A program made the translations under genes and the position numbers. This document shows positions 25,983 to 33,500 of a DNA stretch of 40,268 nucleotides, piece by piece; within the stretch, counting starts at the first letter, position 1; each line of letters starts with the position of its first letter. The notes under the pieces were generated by a model. That model ran no database searches, was not told the DNA's origin, and saw nothing but the letters and a program-made list of their open reading frames with translations. Source of the DNA: Candidatus Raymondbacteria bacterium RIFOXYA2_FULL_49_16 (GTDB lineage: Bacteria > Fibrobacterota > OXYB2-FULL-49-7 > XYB2-FULL-49-35); assembly GCA_001789205.1 (NCBI GenBank), contig MFYT01000018.1, positions 1 to 40,268 on the forward strand. Reading direction: 5' to 3'.

Positions 25983-27257
25983 ATGGGAATTCTTTTGGCG
26001 GTTAAAACCATGTTCATGGACATGGCGCCCTACATCCTTTTGGGGCTTGTCTTTGTAGGCATACTCCACGTCTTTTTCTCCAAAGATATGGTCGTCCGCC
26101 ATGTGGGCAAAAATTCCATCTGGTCTGTGATAAAATCAGCCCTGTTCGGCATCCCCCTCCCCCTCTGTTCGTGCGGCGTGATCCCTGCCGCGGTATACAT
26201 GAACCGGAACGGTGCATCAAAAGGCGCAACAGTCTCGTTCCTCATTTCCACTCCACAGACGGGTATTGACAGCATCGTGGCCACTTATGGCATGCTGGGC
26301 CCGCTCTTTGCCATATTCAGGCCTGTTGCCGCATTTATAATGGGAATAATTGGCGGTATCGCGGTGCTCGTTTCTGATAAAACCCCAAAGAGCGCCATGT
26401 CCCAGAACAGCATGGAACCGCTTCCTGAGCTTGCCGAAACAGCCGTTGCGAGCAGAACACTGCCCGCTATTTTTTCACATATGCGGGAGATGGGAAGATA
26501 CGCGTTTGTGGAATTCCTCGATGACATAGCCCTGCAGTTTACCGTGGGTATTATTATTTCAGGATTAATCGCCTGGCTTATTCCCGATGATTTTTTCGCT
26601 GCCACGCCCTTTCATAACGGCATGGCAGGCATGCTCCTTATGATTGTGATCGGCGTGCCCATGTATGTCTGCGCCACAGCCTCGATCCCTGTTGCCGTTG
26701 CACTCATGATGAAGGGTTTTTCACCAGGTGTGGCCTATGTGTTCCTGGTTGTGGGACCTGCCACAAACGCCGCATCACTCACTATTGTCATGAACGCGCT
26801 GGGTAAAAAGATGACCGCCCTGTACCTTGGGGTAATTATCGCCTGTGCAATCGGGTTTGGCTATGCGCTCGATCTCCTTGTGCCTGCGCTGGGGGGCATT
26901 TCCCTGGTCCATACACAGCACGTGCACAGCGACGCGCTGATACTCACCCCGGCCGTGAAAACGGTCCTATCAGTAATTTTCCTCGCCTTATTGGCACGGT
27001 CGCTGGTGTGGACGCGCGTGTTCGGAAAAAAAGATAGCACTGTCCAAAAAGCTGGGACACTGCAATTCTCCATTGCGGGTATGACATGCAGCCACTGCGT
27101 TGCGAACGTAACAAACGCCATTTCCTCGGTTGCGGGAGTGGAATCAACTGACGTATCCCTCGATAAAAAGACGGCGTTCGTCTCGGGCCCCTTTGATCCG
27201 CGCGTTGTGATCGCGGCAGTGGAAAAGGCCGGATACCGGGCGAAACAGCTTGCTTAA
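25983..27257 (+). CDS. SO_0444-type metal permease with C-terminal HMA domain
   Basis: This 424-residue inner-membrane transporter belongs to the PF03773 permease family (SO_0444-like Cu/Zn efflux, related to ArsP). Ten or so helices occupy ~1-340, with the signature PLPLCSCGVIP (C62, C64) and a matching PMYVCATASIP in the second half. A heavy-metal-associated domain, GMTCSHC with C369 and C372, closes the protein and probably delivers soft-metal ions. Expected role: efflux of copper, zinc or a metalloid. No ribosome-binding site precedes the ATG; a start at 26010 would shorten it by nine residues. The CRP-type palindrome lies upstream. Confidence 0.88.
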   Translation: MGILLAVKTMFMDMAPYILLGLVFVGILHVFFSKDMVVRHVGKNSIWSVIKSALFGIPLPLCSCGVIPAAVYMNRNGASKGATVSFLISTPQTGIDSIVATYGMLGPLFAIFRPVAAFIMGIIGGIAVLVSDKTPKSAMSQNSMEPLPELAETAVASRTLPAIFSHMREMGRYAFVEFLDDIALQFTVGIIISGLIAWLIPDDFFAATPFHNGMAGMLLMIVIGVPMYVCATASIPVAVALMMKGFSPGVAYVFLVVGPATNAASLTIVMNALGKKMTALYLGVIIACAIGFGYALDLLVPALGGISLVHTQHVHSDALILTPAVKTVLSVIFLALLARSLVWTRVFGKKDSTVQKAGTLQFSIAGMTCSHCVANVTNAISSVAGVESTDVSLDKKTAFVSGPFDPRVVIAAVEKAGYRAKQLA

Positions 27258-27322
27258 GCGAACCTCCACTTTTTGTAAATTTATATTGCGTGATACCCTT
27301 GTGAAATAGTACTTTATTTTTT

Positions 27323-27988
27323 ATGGGGGTCTGGAAAAACAAGAAACTGCGCATCTGCCTCGTGGACGACGACCAGGACGCGCTCGAAATAAGCGGAAAA
27401 ATGCTTAAGGCAAAAGGGGCCGCCGAGGTCATTTGCCTATCAAGCACCGAGAATGCGCTCAAGGTCCTGCCCCACGCAAATGTCACTGCCATCATTTCCG
27501 ACATTGAGATGGAAGGCATGTCCGGCCGCGACCTTTTTGCCACGGTGCGTAAAAATAAAGCATTGAATGCCGTCAGGTTCATTGTGATTTCCGGCGCCAT
27601 GCCGCCGCAGTCCTGGGTAAAGGAGACGGACGGCTTTTTCGAAAAACCCCTGGACCATGAAAAACTCCACGCGCAGCTCGTAAAATACCGCACTGAAGAT
27701 GACGATTCAGAAGAAAAACGGCTGTACCGGCGGCACAATGCCACCAGTGACGTAGTTGTTTCGAGTAATGATAAGGCAGTGCAGGACATCCGGAACGTCA
27801 GCCTGTCAGGGCTTTGTTTTGAAAGCAGCGTCGAATACCAGCATGGCGATACGCTCCAGTTTGAGGCGCATGCCTGGGATTCTGAAAAAGCTTCCTCAGT
27901 ATCAGGCGTTATTGTCTGGAAACAGCAAGAGAATGGCCACTTTGTCTACGGGGTCCATTTCAACGCCCCGTTGCTGCCCTCTGAATAG
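27323..27988 (+). CDS. Response regulator with receiver and PilZ domains
   Basis: This 221-residue cytoplasmic regulator has a receiver domain (~8-120) with acidic pocket D15-D17, phospho-acceptor D60, S90 (VISGA) and K108 (FEKPL). The C-terminal PilZ domain (~130-215) has RLYRRH (R133, R136, R137) and NVSLSG (158-163), the residues that bind cyclic di-GMP. It should combine a histidine-kinase signal with c-di-GMP, for example in motility or surface control, which fits a flagellated cell. No cognate kinase lies nearby. It follows the metal permease by 65 bases, so co-transcription is possible. No clear ribosome-binding site. Confidence 0.9.
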   Translation: MGVWKNKKLRICLVDDDQDALEISGKMLKAKGAAEVICLSSTENALKVLPHANVTAIISDIEMEGMSGRDLFATVRKNKALNAVRFIVISGAMPPQSWVKETDGFFEKPLDHEKLHAQLVKYRTEDDDSEEKRLYRRHNATSDVVVSSNDKAVQDIRNVSLSGLCFESSVEYQHGDTLQFEAHAWDSEKASSVSGVIVWKQQENGHFVYGVHFNAPLLPSE

Positions 27989-28073
27989 CTAAAAGAACCC
28001 CTGCCCCTGCGTTTCCCTGTATGCTTCTTGATTTGCCTGCGAATCCAAAACTATCTTTATTAATCAGATTTTC

Positions 28074-28199
<126 letters not shown>

Positions 28200-28230
28200 C
28201 TCCTGAAACGTCAATCGCCCTCCACGTTTT

Positions 28231-28350
28231 CTATGCAATGGCTTGCAAATCCTCATAGGTAACCAAAGGCAATTCCTTACTTTTCTTGCCAACTAAAACC
28301 ATCACATCGTCACCTTTGAGGTTCCATACCTTTCTTATAGGTGCCGCCAT
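28231..28350 (-). CDS. Possible 39-residue ORF, or frameshifted integrase tail
   Basis: An ATG at 28350 with GGGAGG nine bases upstream opens a 39-codon frame starting MAAPIRKVWNLKGDDVMVL and ending TYEDLQAIA. It overlaps the end of the integrase fragment in another frame. KGDDVMVLVGKKSKELPLV resembles the strand region of tyrosine recombinases (TK-G-R-x-VPL), so this may be a frameshifted piece of the same integrase instead of an independent gene. Confidence 0.35.
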   Translation of the reverse strand: MAAPIRKVWNLKGDDVMVLVGKKSKELPLVTYEDLQAIA

Positions 28351-28530
28351 TATTCTTGACCTCCCATTCAGCAGTCAGGAGTCTCTTAAACTCCTTATCC
28401 GTTAAAACTCGGTCGCGGGTATCCTGGACCTTGGGAAGGTCAACCTTGGCTACGGGATTGCTTTCAAGCTTGTCCGCTTTGATTTGCCGTTTAAGTACTG
28501 CGGACATCATAATCAATGCCCTTCTAACGG
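28310..28530 (-). pseudogene. Tyrosine integrase fragment
   Basis: The reading RRALIMMSAVLKRQIK, SNPVAKVDLP and RDRVLTDKEFKRLLTA corresponds to the end of the core-binding domain and the start of the catalytic domain of phage-type tyrosine integrases. Everything before it is missing: a stop lies upstream and sequence similarity ends near 28530. The catalytic R-K-H-R-H-Y part is also missing, because the frame ends at 28310. It lies next to the tRNA, where an integrase is expected. It cannot be functional. Confidence 0.75.
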
Positions 28531-29309
28531 AGAATTACAGCGTGGTCCAGAATTTCGAAGCGTTCAGCTTCTTTGACGCTGTAGTCGGCACAGGCGATGC
28601 CATCTATGAAACCGCAGGTTCTTTGTTTTGTGGGAAAAAAATTTTTATAACCGCCCAAATCCCTGGTGAAATCCGACTGACCAGCGAAGATACGATTCAG
28701 AAGTATCTGGTCCTTGTGAACCCACATGATGGCTCAGGAAGCCTGAAAATGTTCATGACCCCAATCCGCGTTGTGTGTTCAAACACTCTGAACGCTGCCA
28801 TCCGTGAAAAAGGGCGGGAATACTCTCTCTCACAGGGCATCTCAATCCGCCATGTTGGTGACGTTGAGAACAAGATACGGCAGGCCCAGGATGTCCTGGG
28901 TATCACCAGCCGCTTTTATAAATCATTCGAGGAGCTTGCCAATGCCCTCAGAATGAAGCTGGTGGACGGAGCCATGGTAGAAGCATTCCTTAAGCAGTGC
29001 TTTGAGCCTGATGAATTCGACAGCTACTCAACCCGAACGGTGAATAACATGAATCGGGTACGGTCCATTTTCACCGATGATCCCAAGAACAATCTTCCTG
29101 GCATAGGTGGAACGGCATGGAGCCTTTATAACGCCGCTGTCCAGTATGCAGACCATGAAGCGGTAGCCGTCAGGAAAAACGCTGATAAGCGTATGCAATC
29201 GATTCTCTGGGGTTCTGGTGAGGTCTTCAAGAGATCTACGTATTCTGCTCTAAAGTTACCTCTTGAAGCAACAATCGGTGGCAATCTTCTCTTCCGATGC
29301 ACCCCATGA
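28518..29309 (+). pseudogene. N-terminally truncated DUF932 phage/plasmid-like gene
   Basis: From TENYSVVQNFEAFSFFDAVV onward this frame matches the DUF932 (TIGR03299, phage/plasmid-related) pattern: GDAIYETAGSLF, TPIRVVCSNTLNAAI, IRHVGDVENKI and TAWSLYNAAVQYADH. The first ~80-100 residues normally present are gone; codons before 28518 read the integrase fragment antisense and are meaningless. The end (FKRSTYSALKLPL and beyond) also looks altered. DUF932 genes occur on phages and plasmids and their role is unknown. No credible start codon or ribosome-binding site remains. Confidence 0.75.
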
Positions 29310-29407
29310 TGAAATGCCGCAACATCAAAGGCATCTGTTACATGAAGATCAACCTTTCTCCCGAGGCTATTATTGCAGTAAACACACACCAACAATTCCG
29401 AACTTCT

Positions 29408-29478
29408 GCGGCCGCGCGGAGGCGGCCGCCTAATCTATGTTTTTGTTTCTATTGGAGCGAGGCCAGAGACGGCTTCGC
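29408..29478. repeat. REP-like hairpin doublet, left copy
   Basis: Hairpin 1 is GCGGCCGC-GCGGAG-GCGGCCGC (29408-29429). A 31-base spacer follows with CTAATC at its start and TATTG at positions 21-25. Hairpin 2 is GCGAGGCC-AGAGAC-GGCTTCGC (29457-29478), which lies within the last codons of the transposase. The same layout appears inverted on the other side of the gene. Confidence 0.75.
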
Positions 29479-29896
29479 CGGTCTTTCTCCACCCAATCTT
29501 TCCGTATGGGGGTTCAGCCCAATAGGGCCATTCCTTCCATATGGACACCAACCCGGCCCGCTCCGGATTCCATAAAACATATTCCATCACTTCAGATTCT
29601 CCCTTTTCGCTGTTTATTTCCTTCGGCAAATACCGCTCCTGCCAAAGCTTGCCCTTCCACCCGTGTTTCCAAGATTCATGCGTCGTAAACGATTTCCATC
29701 TGTCTACGACACTCTTGGTTTTTTCGAAAACTCCGTCAACGCACAAGTGCAGGTGGTTGGGCATAAGGCAAAACGCGTGGATGACAATTTTTTTCTCTGC
29801 GTGGCATTTCATAAGATTTTCACAGCACATTAATGCTAATGGTGTAATGAGGAACGGTTTTGTATTCTCGAACGAATGGATATTGTAATGTATCAT
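29435..29896 (-). CDS. REP-associated tyrosine transposase (RAYT)
   Basis: This 153-residue protein belongs to the IS200/IS605-related Y1 transposase group, RAYT branch. The HUH motif is AFCLMPNHLHLCV with H48 and H50; the nucleophile is probably Y106 in MEYVLWNPERAGLV, which matches the RAYT Y-x-x-NPVRAGLV block. RAYTs cut and join single-stranded hairpins of REP elements and are mostly single-copy and domesticated. The frame is intact with the usual length. A GGGA site lies upstream. Inverted hairpin doublets flank it, the arrangement expected for a RAYT with its own REP substrates. It sits inside the remains of the older tRNA-integrated element. Confidence 0.88.
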   Translation of the reverse strand: MIHYNIHSFENTKPFLITPLALMCCENLMKCHAEKKIVIHAFCLMPNHLHLCVDGVFEKTKSVVDRWKSFTTHESWKHGWKGKLWQERYLPKEINSEKGESEVMEYVLWNPERAGLVSIWKEWPYWAEPPYGKIGWRKTGEAVSGLAPIETKT

Positions 29897-29914
29897 CTAT
29901 TCTGTTCCCAACAA

Positions 29915-29987
29915 CCGGGCCGTCTCTGGCCCGGCTGAAACAATAAAACCAGTACCCACGATTAGTCGGCGGCCTCCGCGCCGCCGA
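29915..29987. repeat. REP-like hairpin doublet, right copy (inverted)
   Basis: Hairpin 2' is CCGGGCC-GTCTCT-GGCCCGG (29915-29934). A 31-base spacer with the complement of CTAATC and TATTG at the same positions as in the left copy leads to hairpin 1', TCGGCGG-8 bases-CCGCCGA (29966-29987). Stem bases differ from the left copy while pairing is kept, and the loops match (AGAGAC and GCGGAGGC read on the minus strand). Confidence 0.75.
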
Positions 29988-30410
29988 AACTCAATCGCGA
30001 AGGTACCATAGTTTTTGCACGGTCACACGGAGGCGGTCTCCTTACAGTCGGCTTACTTCTCCCCCTCCACAATCGTTGTGAATGGATAGCCATGTGCCCT
30101 CCTTAAAAACTTGATATCAAAACTAATATTGTTCGGATGTTATAGCAACCGATACGTAATCCTGGCTCCATGGGGAAAATATAGCGTCTTGCTATGCCCA
30201 TGCCAAGGCAAGGCTAATTGTGAAAGAGAACGGGAAGGTTTGAGACCGTACCTTGCTTTGTTGATTATATTCCCCCACGTTTTTTGTGCAACCCCCTGCA
30301 AAATGGTGCATAAATCAGCAAAATCATAAAGTCATAAAAACCCATATAAACACTTGATTCTGCAATAAGATGCAAAGGCTTGCTTTACAGTACGATATTT
30401 ACCTGGTTGA
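29988..30410. other. Gene-poor stretch inside the decayed element
   Basis: No credible gene is seen in these ~420 bases. A 72-codon plus-strand frame (30111-30329) has an unconvincing, cysteine-rich composition and no family signature. The segment is AT-rich and is probably decayed element sequence. Confidence 0.6.
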
Positions 30411-30525
30411 ACTCATAATCCGCTGGTCCAAGGCGGTACGTCCGCCTCGGGTGGATTCAAGTCCTTGCGGGCCCAGTTTATAGCCTTTTAATCCATAATG
30501 GGTTAGGAGGCTATATTTTTTAGGC
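30411..30525. repeat. attR-like partial tRNA copy with a 22-base insertion
   Basis: This copy begins at the anticodon loop (ACTCATAATCC) and runs through the tRNA 3' end and a diverged terminator. A 22-base insertion at 30434-30455 interrupts the region just before the T-loop. With the preceding GG it forms GGCGG-TACGT-CCGCC. The 5' half of the tRNA is absent, so it cannot make a tRNA. Confidence 0.8.
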
Positions 30526-30644
30526 CGTGTCGCATCAACTACCGTTTTGCCACACTTTACCCTGCAAACTCATGCAAAAACCTGCCATACTGACCATACA
30601 AGGCAGGCGGATGTTAGGATTGCCCCGAGTGTTCTTGCCGCCAT

Positions 30645-31040
30645 TCACTCGCCCTTGAAGCGGTCTTCAAGCGTTTCCAATGCTCTCCCGATCGCCGCCT
30701 TATAAAAAGAGACAATTCTACCATAGATCGCCTCGGCAATCTCTCTTTTATACACATGGGAGGCCAAATTCCGGTCTTCGAGCATGTCGAGATATAGGGC
30801 TTCCTCCCCTATCAATCCCAGCCTGAACGCCTCTTTCAAGCTTGCCCGTGGCGAGTCCGCTTGAATGCCCTGAAAATCCAGATACAGCTTATACGTCTTC
30901 CAAAGCAGTTCAAACGTGAACTCAAAACGCTGTATGACCCCGTCATGGTCAAGTTCGTCCATGGCAAGGCGTATCCCTTCTGAGAGCGCGGCATGCGCAG
31001 ACCTTAGACTTGTAATGGAATAAGCAATCTCATCCTTCAT
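30645..31040 (-). CDS. HEPN toxin of a HEPN-MNT pair (HI0074-like)
   Basis: This 131-residue all-alpha protein is of the HI0074 or TIGR01987 nucleotidyltransferase-substrate-binding type (RFEFTFELLWKTYKLYL). The HEPN RNase motif R-x4-H-x-Y is complete: R90, H95 and Y97 in EDRNLASHVYKRE. In studied pairs the HEPN protein cleaves RNA and is silenced when the MNT partner AMPylates the motif tyrosine. I start at the ATG at 31040, which overlaps the MNT stop by 11 bases; the longer frame to 31139 reads the MNT gene out of frame. It borders the decayed element. Confidence 0.88.
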   Translation of the reverse strand: MKDEIAYSITSLRSAHAALSEGIRLAMDELDHDGVIQRFEFTFELLWKTYKLYLDFQGIQADSPRASLKEAFRLGLIGEEALYLDMLEDRNLASHVYKREIAEAIYGRIVSFYKAAIGRALETLEDRFKGE

Positions 31041-31326
31041 ATACCACCCTGCCTGTGGAAAGCACCAGTTCGCGGAAACCTTTCTCAAGCGAGTCCATGA
31101 AAACCAGATCCACTGAATATAATCCGGAGAGCGACTCAATAGCGTCTTTCAGCTCCCTGCGTTCCCGAAAAGGCACACCGGGCTTGTCCACGGCAAGATC
31201 AAAATCCGCGCCCAGTCCAGCTGCCCCTTTAGCGCGCGATCCGAACAAGATGATCCTGGACGGATGCAGCCTTTCTCTGACCAACGAGACGATGGATTCA
31301 AGGACGAATGTTTCCCTTGGCGACAT
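31030..31326 (-). CDS. MNT-type minimal nucleotidyltransferase antitoxin
   Basis: This 98-residue protein has the exact GSX10DXD motif of MNT antitoxins: G29-S30, then D41 and D43, in FGSRAKG and ADFDLAV. A third acidic residue is likely in VDLVFMD near the C-terminus. It should bind ATP and AMPylate the HEPN partner encoded directly downstream. An AAGCGGG-type site precedes the ATG. Order MNT-HEPN with overlap is typical of the pair. Confidence 0.88.
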   Translation of the reverse strand: MSPRETFVLESIVSLVRERLHPSRIILFGSRAKGAAGLGADFDLAVDKPGVPFRERRELKDAIESLSGLYSVDLVFMDSLEKGFRELVLSTGRVVYEG

Positions 31327-31408
31327 ATAATACCCGCTTGTTTCTCATAATGAAAATAATATTCTCGACACCCGGTTTCAATTATTGTATGGCCTTTCCC
31401 CCGATAGG

Positions 31409-31555
31409 ATGGTGTCCGAAGGGAATTCATATAAATTATATTTGATGTATGCAATACCAACACGGCTGACCGTACTTACGCGCAATGACCAAGCCATTGA
31501 CGGCAGTATCCGCTTTGTTCCGCTCAAAGACTGGCTCAGGGATCAGAATACATGA
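31409..31555 (+). CDS. Possible 48-residue ORF overlapping the DTW gene start
   Basis: A plus-strand frame from ATG 31409 (alternative ATG 31445, 36 residues) ends at a TGA that overlaps the next gene's ATG by four bases (ATGA). The C-terminal half, LTVLTRNDQAIDGSIRF and KDWLRDQNT, reads like a genuine protein end, and the ATGA overlap is typical of coupled genes. No strong ribosome-binding site is seen. It may be a remnant of a longer upstream gene or a short coupling peptide. Confidence 0.35.
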   Translation: MVSEGNSYKLYLMYAIPTRLTVLTRNDQAIDGSIRFVPLKDWLRDQNT

Positions 31556-32220
31556 CTTCCCCTCAAAACAAGATCATCCGGCAGATAGCACCTGAAAAAC
31601 CCCAGCGCGACCGCTGCCTCCGCTGCAACCGCGGGCTTGCCACCTGCTTCTGCGGGTTTGCGCGGCCCTTTGACACGCATACGCGTTTTGTCCTGCTCAT
31701 GCATCCCAAGGAGTTCAAACGGCAGACAACAGGGACCGGACGCTTGACACATGTCGCTCTCAGGAATTCAGAGATCATCATGGGATGCGATTTCTCCGGC
31801 GATCTCCGGTTGTCCAGACTGCTGTCCGACCCGCGCTATTATCCGGTCCTTCTTTTTCCCGGCCCCGGAGCAATCAACCTCTCTGAGAACGAAGCACTCC
31901 CACTACCGTGCGCGAAAAAGCTGCTGGTTTTTCTGATCGACGGCACCTGGGCCACAGCAAAAAGGATCCTAAAACTGAACGAAAATCTGAGTGCCTTGCC
32001 GAAAATCCGGTTCTCCCCCGCGGCACCTTCCCGTTTTCGCTTCAAACGACAGCCAGCGGCCCATTGCGTCTCAACCATCGAGGCGGCCTACTACATTCTT
32101 TGCCTTTTGGAGTCGCAGGGGCTGGAGAAGTTGAACAACCAGCACGCAACGCTGATTGAGGCCCTTGATTCGCTTGTTGATTTTCAGGTCCGCTTCCTCG
32201 CCTCCGCCTCCAGGAAATAA
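31552..32220 (+). CDS. DTW-domain tRNA acp3U transferase (TapT/YfiP-like)
   Basis: This 222-residue protein has the DTW signature DGTW at 130-133 (LIDGTWATAKRIL) and a cysteine cluster C22, C25, C32 and C34 (CLRC, CFC) that probably binds zinc. DTW proteins such as TapT transfer the 3-amino-3-carboxypropyl group of SAM to uridine (position 47 in bacterial tRNA). FPGPGA and the RFRFKRQP-then-STIEAAYYIL segments also fit the family. It converges with the GNAT gene with ten bases between them. Confidence 0.9.
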   Translation: MTSPQNKIIRQIAPEKPQRDRCLRCNRGLATCFCGFARPFDTHTRFVLLMHPKEFKRQTTGTGRLTHVALRNSEIIMGCDFSGDLRLSRLLSDPRYYPVLLFPGPGAINLSENEALPLPCAKKLLVFLIDGTWATAKRILKLNENLSALPKIRFSPAAPSRFRFKRQPAAHCVSTIEAAYYILCLLESQGLEKLNNQHATLIEALDSLVDFQVRFLASASRK

Positions 32221-32230
32221 TTACGACGCC

Positions 32231-33082
32231 TTATCCCATGCCAAGGCCTGTGGAGACAAAAACCATTGGTCCTGCAAGGACCGGGACTTCCGCTGGTAAA
32301 AACATGCGGACATTGCGGCGCCGCATCTGGAGCCCTTTTTCCGCAAGCCATTGTTTGATTTCAGGATTATCAAGCACAGCCAGAGCAACGCCCTTGCCAG
32401 GGTCCATTCTCTGCCTGTCAGCGACCAATGCATTAATGATTTTTTTCGCGCTGGAAAAATCCCGGGCAACCACAGGGCCAATTGATCCGGCCATGCGGCC
32501 AGGCCGCGAGAGTCCAAACGCGACAATCTGGTTGTTTTCGAGAATAACACGGCCGCTTGCGCCTGGTTCGTTGCCAAGCCGTTGAAGCTGAAATCCCCGG
32601 TCAACGGCAGTGTGCTTAGCGTCAAAGGACAGTATGCCGGGCCAATGGCCAGGTTCAAGGCAAAGCGTTGAAGGGTCCTCATCGCCCACGCACATGCCAG
32701 ACCAGAGCTCATTTCCCTGGCGGGTCATGACAAAGCCGGATTTCTGGTATATGGGCCTGCCTGCGTCCGAGGAATCGATGGCCAGTGTGGCTATTTTTTC
32801 CTGGGCCGCTTTTTCGAGCAGCGCATTGAACATGGTTTTGCCATGTCCTTTGCCGCGAAGAGAATCAAGGACAAGAAAAGTGCCGATCCACCCCACAGGG
32901 CCAAACCTGATCAGCGTGCAGGTAGCGGCCAGCTCGTTTTTGACAAAACCGCCCAGGCAAAAAGCGGGATTGAATTCGAGGAGGCGCTCCCAGTCGGCAA
33001 CGCAATGGTTCCAATTGGCCTGCGTGCAGAGAGCGACCGCGGACTGGATGTGCGTTTTTTCGAGTTGACGGACTTCGAACAT
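32231..33082 (-). CDS. GNAT acetyltransferase with tandem C-terminal domain
   Basis: This 283-residue protein has an N-terminal GNAT domain with the acetyl-CoA loop DSLRGKGHGKTMF (consensus R/Q-x-x-G-x-G/A) and GRPIYQKSGF. A second GNAT-like half (~150-275; VAFGLSRPGRMAGSIGPVVA) resembles the Acetyltransf_18 domain seen in two-domain GNATs. Substrate unknown; it could be a small molecule or a protein amine. The ATG lies three bases after the stop of a 34-residue membrane peptide and has only a weak ribosome-binding site, so it may depend on coupling. Confidence 0.85.
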   Translation of the reverse strand: MFEVRQLEKTHIQSAVALCTQANWNHCVADWERLLEFNPAFCLGGFVKNELAATCTLIRFGPVGWIGTFLVLDSLRGKGHGKTMFNALLEKAAQEKIATLAIDSSDAGRPIYQKSGFVMTRQGNELWSGMCVGDEDPSTLCLEPGHWPGILSFDAKHTAVDRGFQLQRLGNEPGASGRVILENNQIVAFGLSRPGRMAGSIGPVVARDFSSAKKIINALVADRQRMDPGKGVALAVLDNPEIKQWLAEKGLQMRRRNVRMFLPAEVPVLAGPMVFVSTGLGMG

Positions 33083-33085
33083 TGT

Positions 33086-33190
33086 TTAGAAAATGCAGGT
33101 CCGCAAACTGAGATACACGCATATTGTTGAAAAAATGATTGTTGCTGCCAGATACTCGGCAATGTTTCTCACTGCTTTTAATAGTTCCAT
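33086..33190 (-). CDS. 34-residue single-helix membrane peptide
   Basis: An ATG at 33190 is preceded by GGCGGAGGTGC, a strong ribosome-binding site (GGAGG, about five-base spacer). The 34 residues are MELLKAVRNIAEYLAATIIF followed by STICVYLSLRTCIF. Residues ~11-28 make one hydrophobic helix, after a positively charged N-terminus. The stop lies three bases before the GNAT start. Possible roles are a membrane anchor or regulator for the neighbour, a leader peptide for coupling, or an unrelated small protein. The start signal is clearly better than that of the GNAT gene. Confidence 0.55.
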   Translation of the reverse strand: MELLKAVRNIAEYLAATIIFSTICVYLSLRTCIF

Positions 33191-33500
33191 GCACCTCCGC
33201 CTCTTTTAAATAAAACAATATATCCGGTAATAAAACAAGCAAAAAACAGACCCATGTTAAATATATTAACTTAAATAGCTGCTTTATTAAACTTATAACA
33301 CATTACTATTAATAATATTATACGATTTAATCATTGTAGTATAACATAATGACATTTTATTGGTTAATCGTTAAATCAGGAAAAATGCTTAAGAAAAAAA
33401 GGAAAAAATTTCATGAAACAGGCAAAACCAATCCGGAAATAAAATAAAAAAAAGTATTTGCACCATTTTACCATTCATTATTAATATTTTATTCTCTCTT
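33191..33500. other. AT-rich divergent promoter region
   Basis: This 310-base AT-rich gap separates the minus-strand peptide/GNAT genes from plus-strand trmB. It must hold promoters for both directions. I see several TATAAT-like boxes (e.g. around 33345) but no repeat, RNA gene or further ORF that I would support. Confidence 0.5.

Noticed and set aside
28341-28517. N-terminal part of the plus-strand frame leading into DUF932
   Set aside because: It is antisense to the integrase fragment and has no similarity to DUF932 proteins.
30111-30329. 72-residue plus-strand ORF in the island
   Set aside because: No family resemblance, no ribosome-binding site and odd composition in a decayed AT-rich stretch.
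30411-30525. Second functional tRNA gene
   Set aside because: The 5' acceptor strand and D-arm are absent and a 22-base insertion interrupts the T-arm region.
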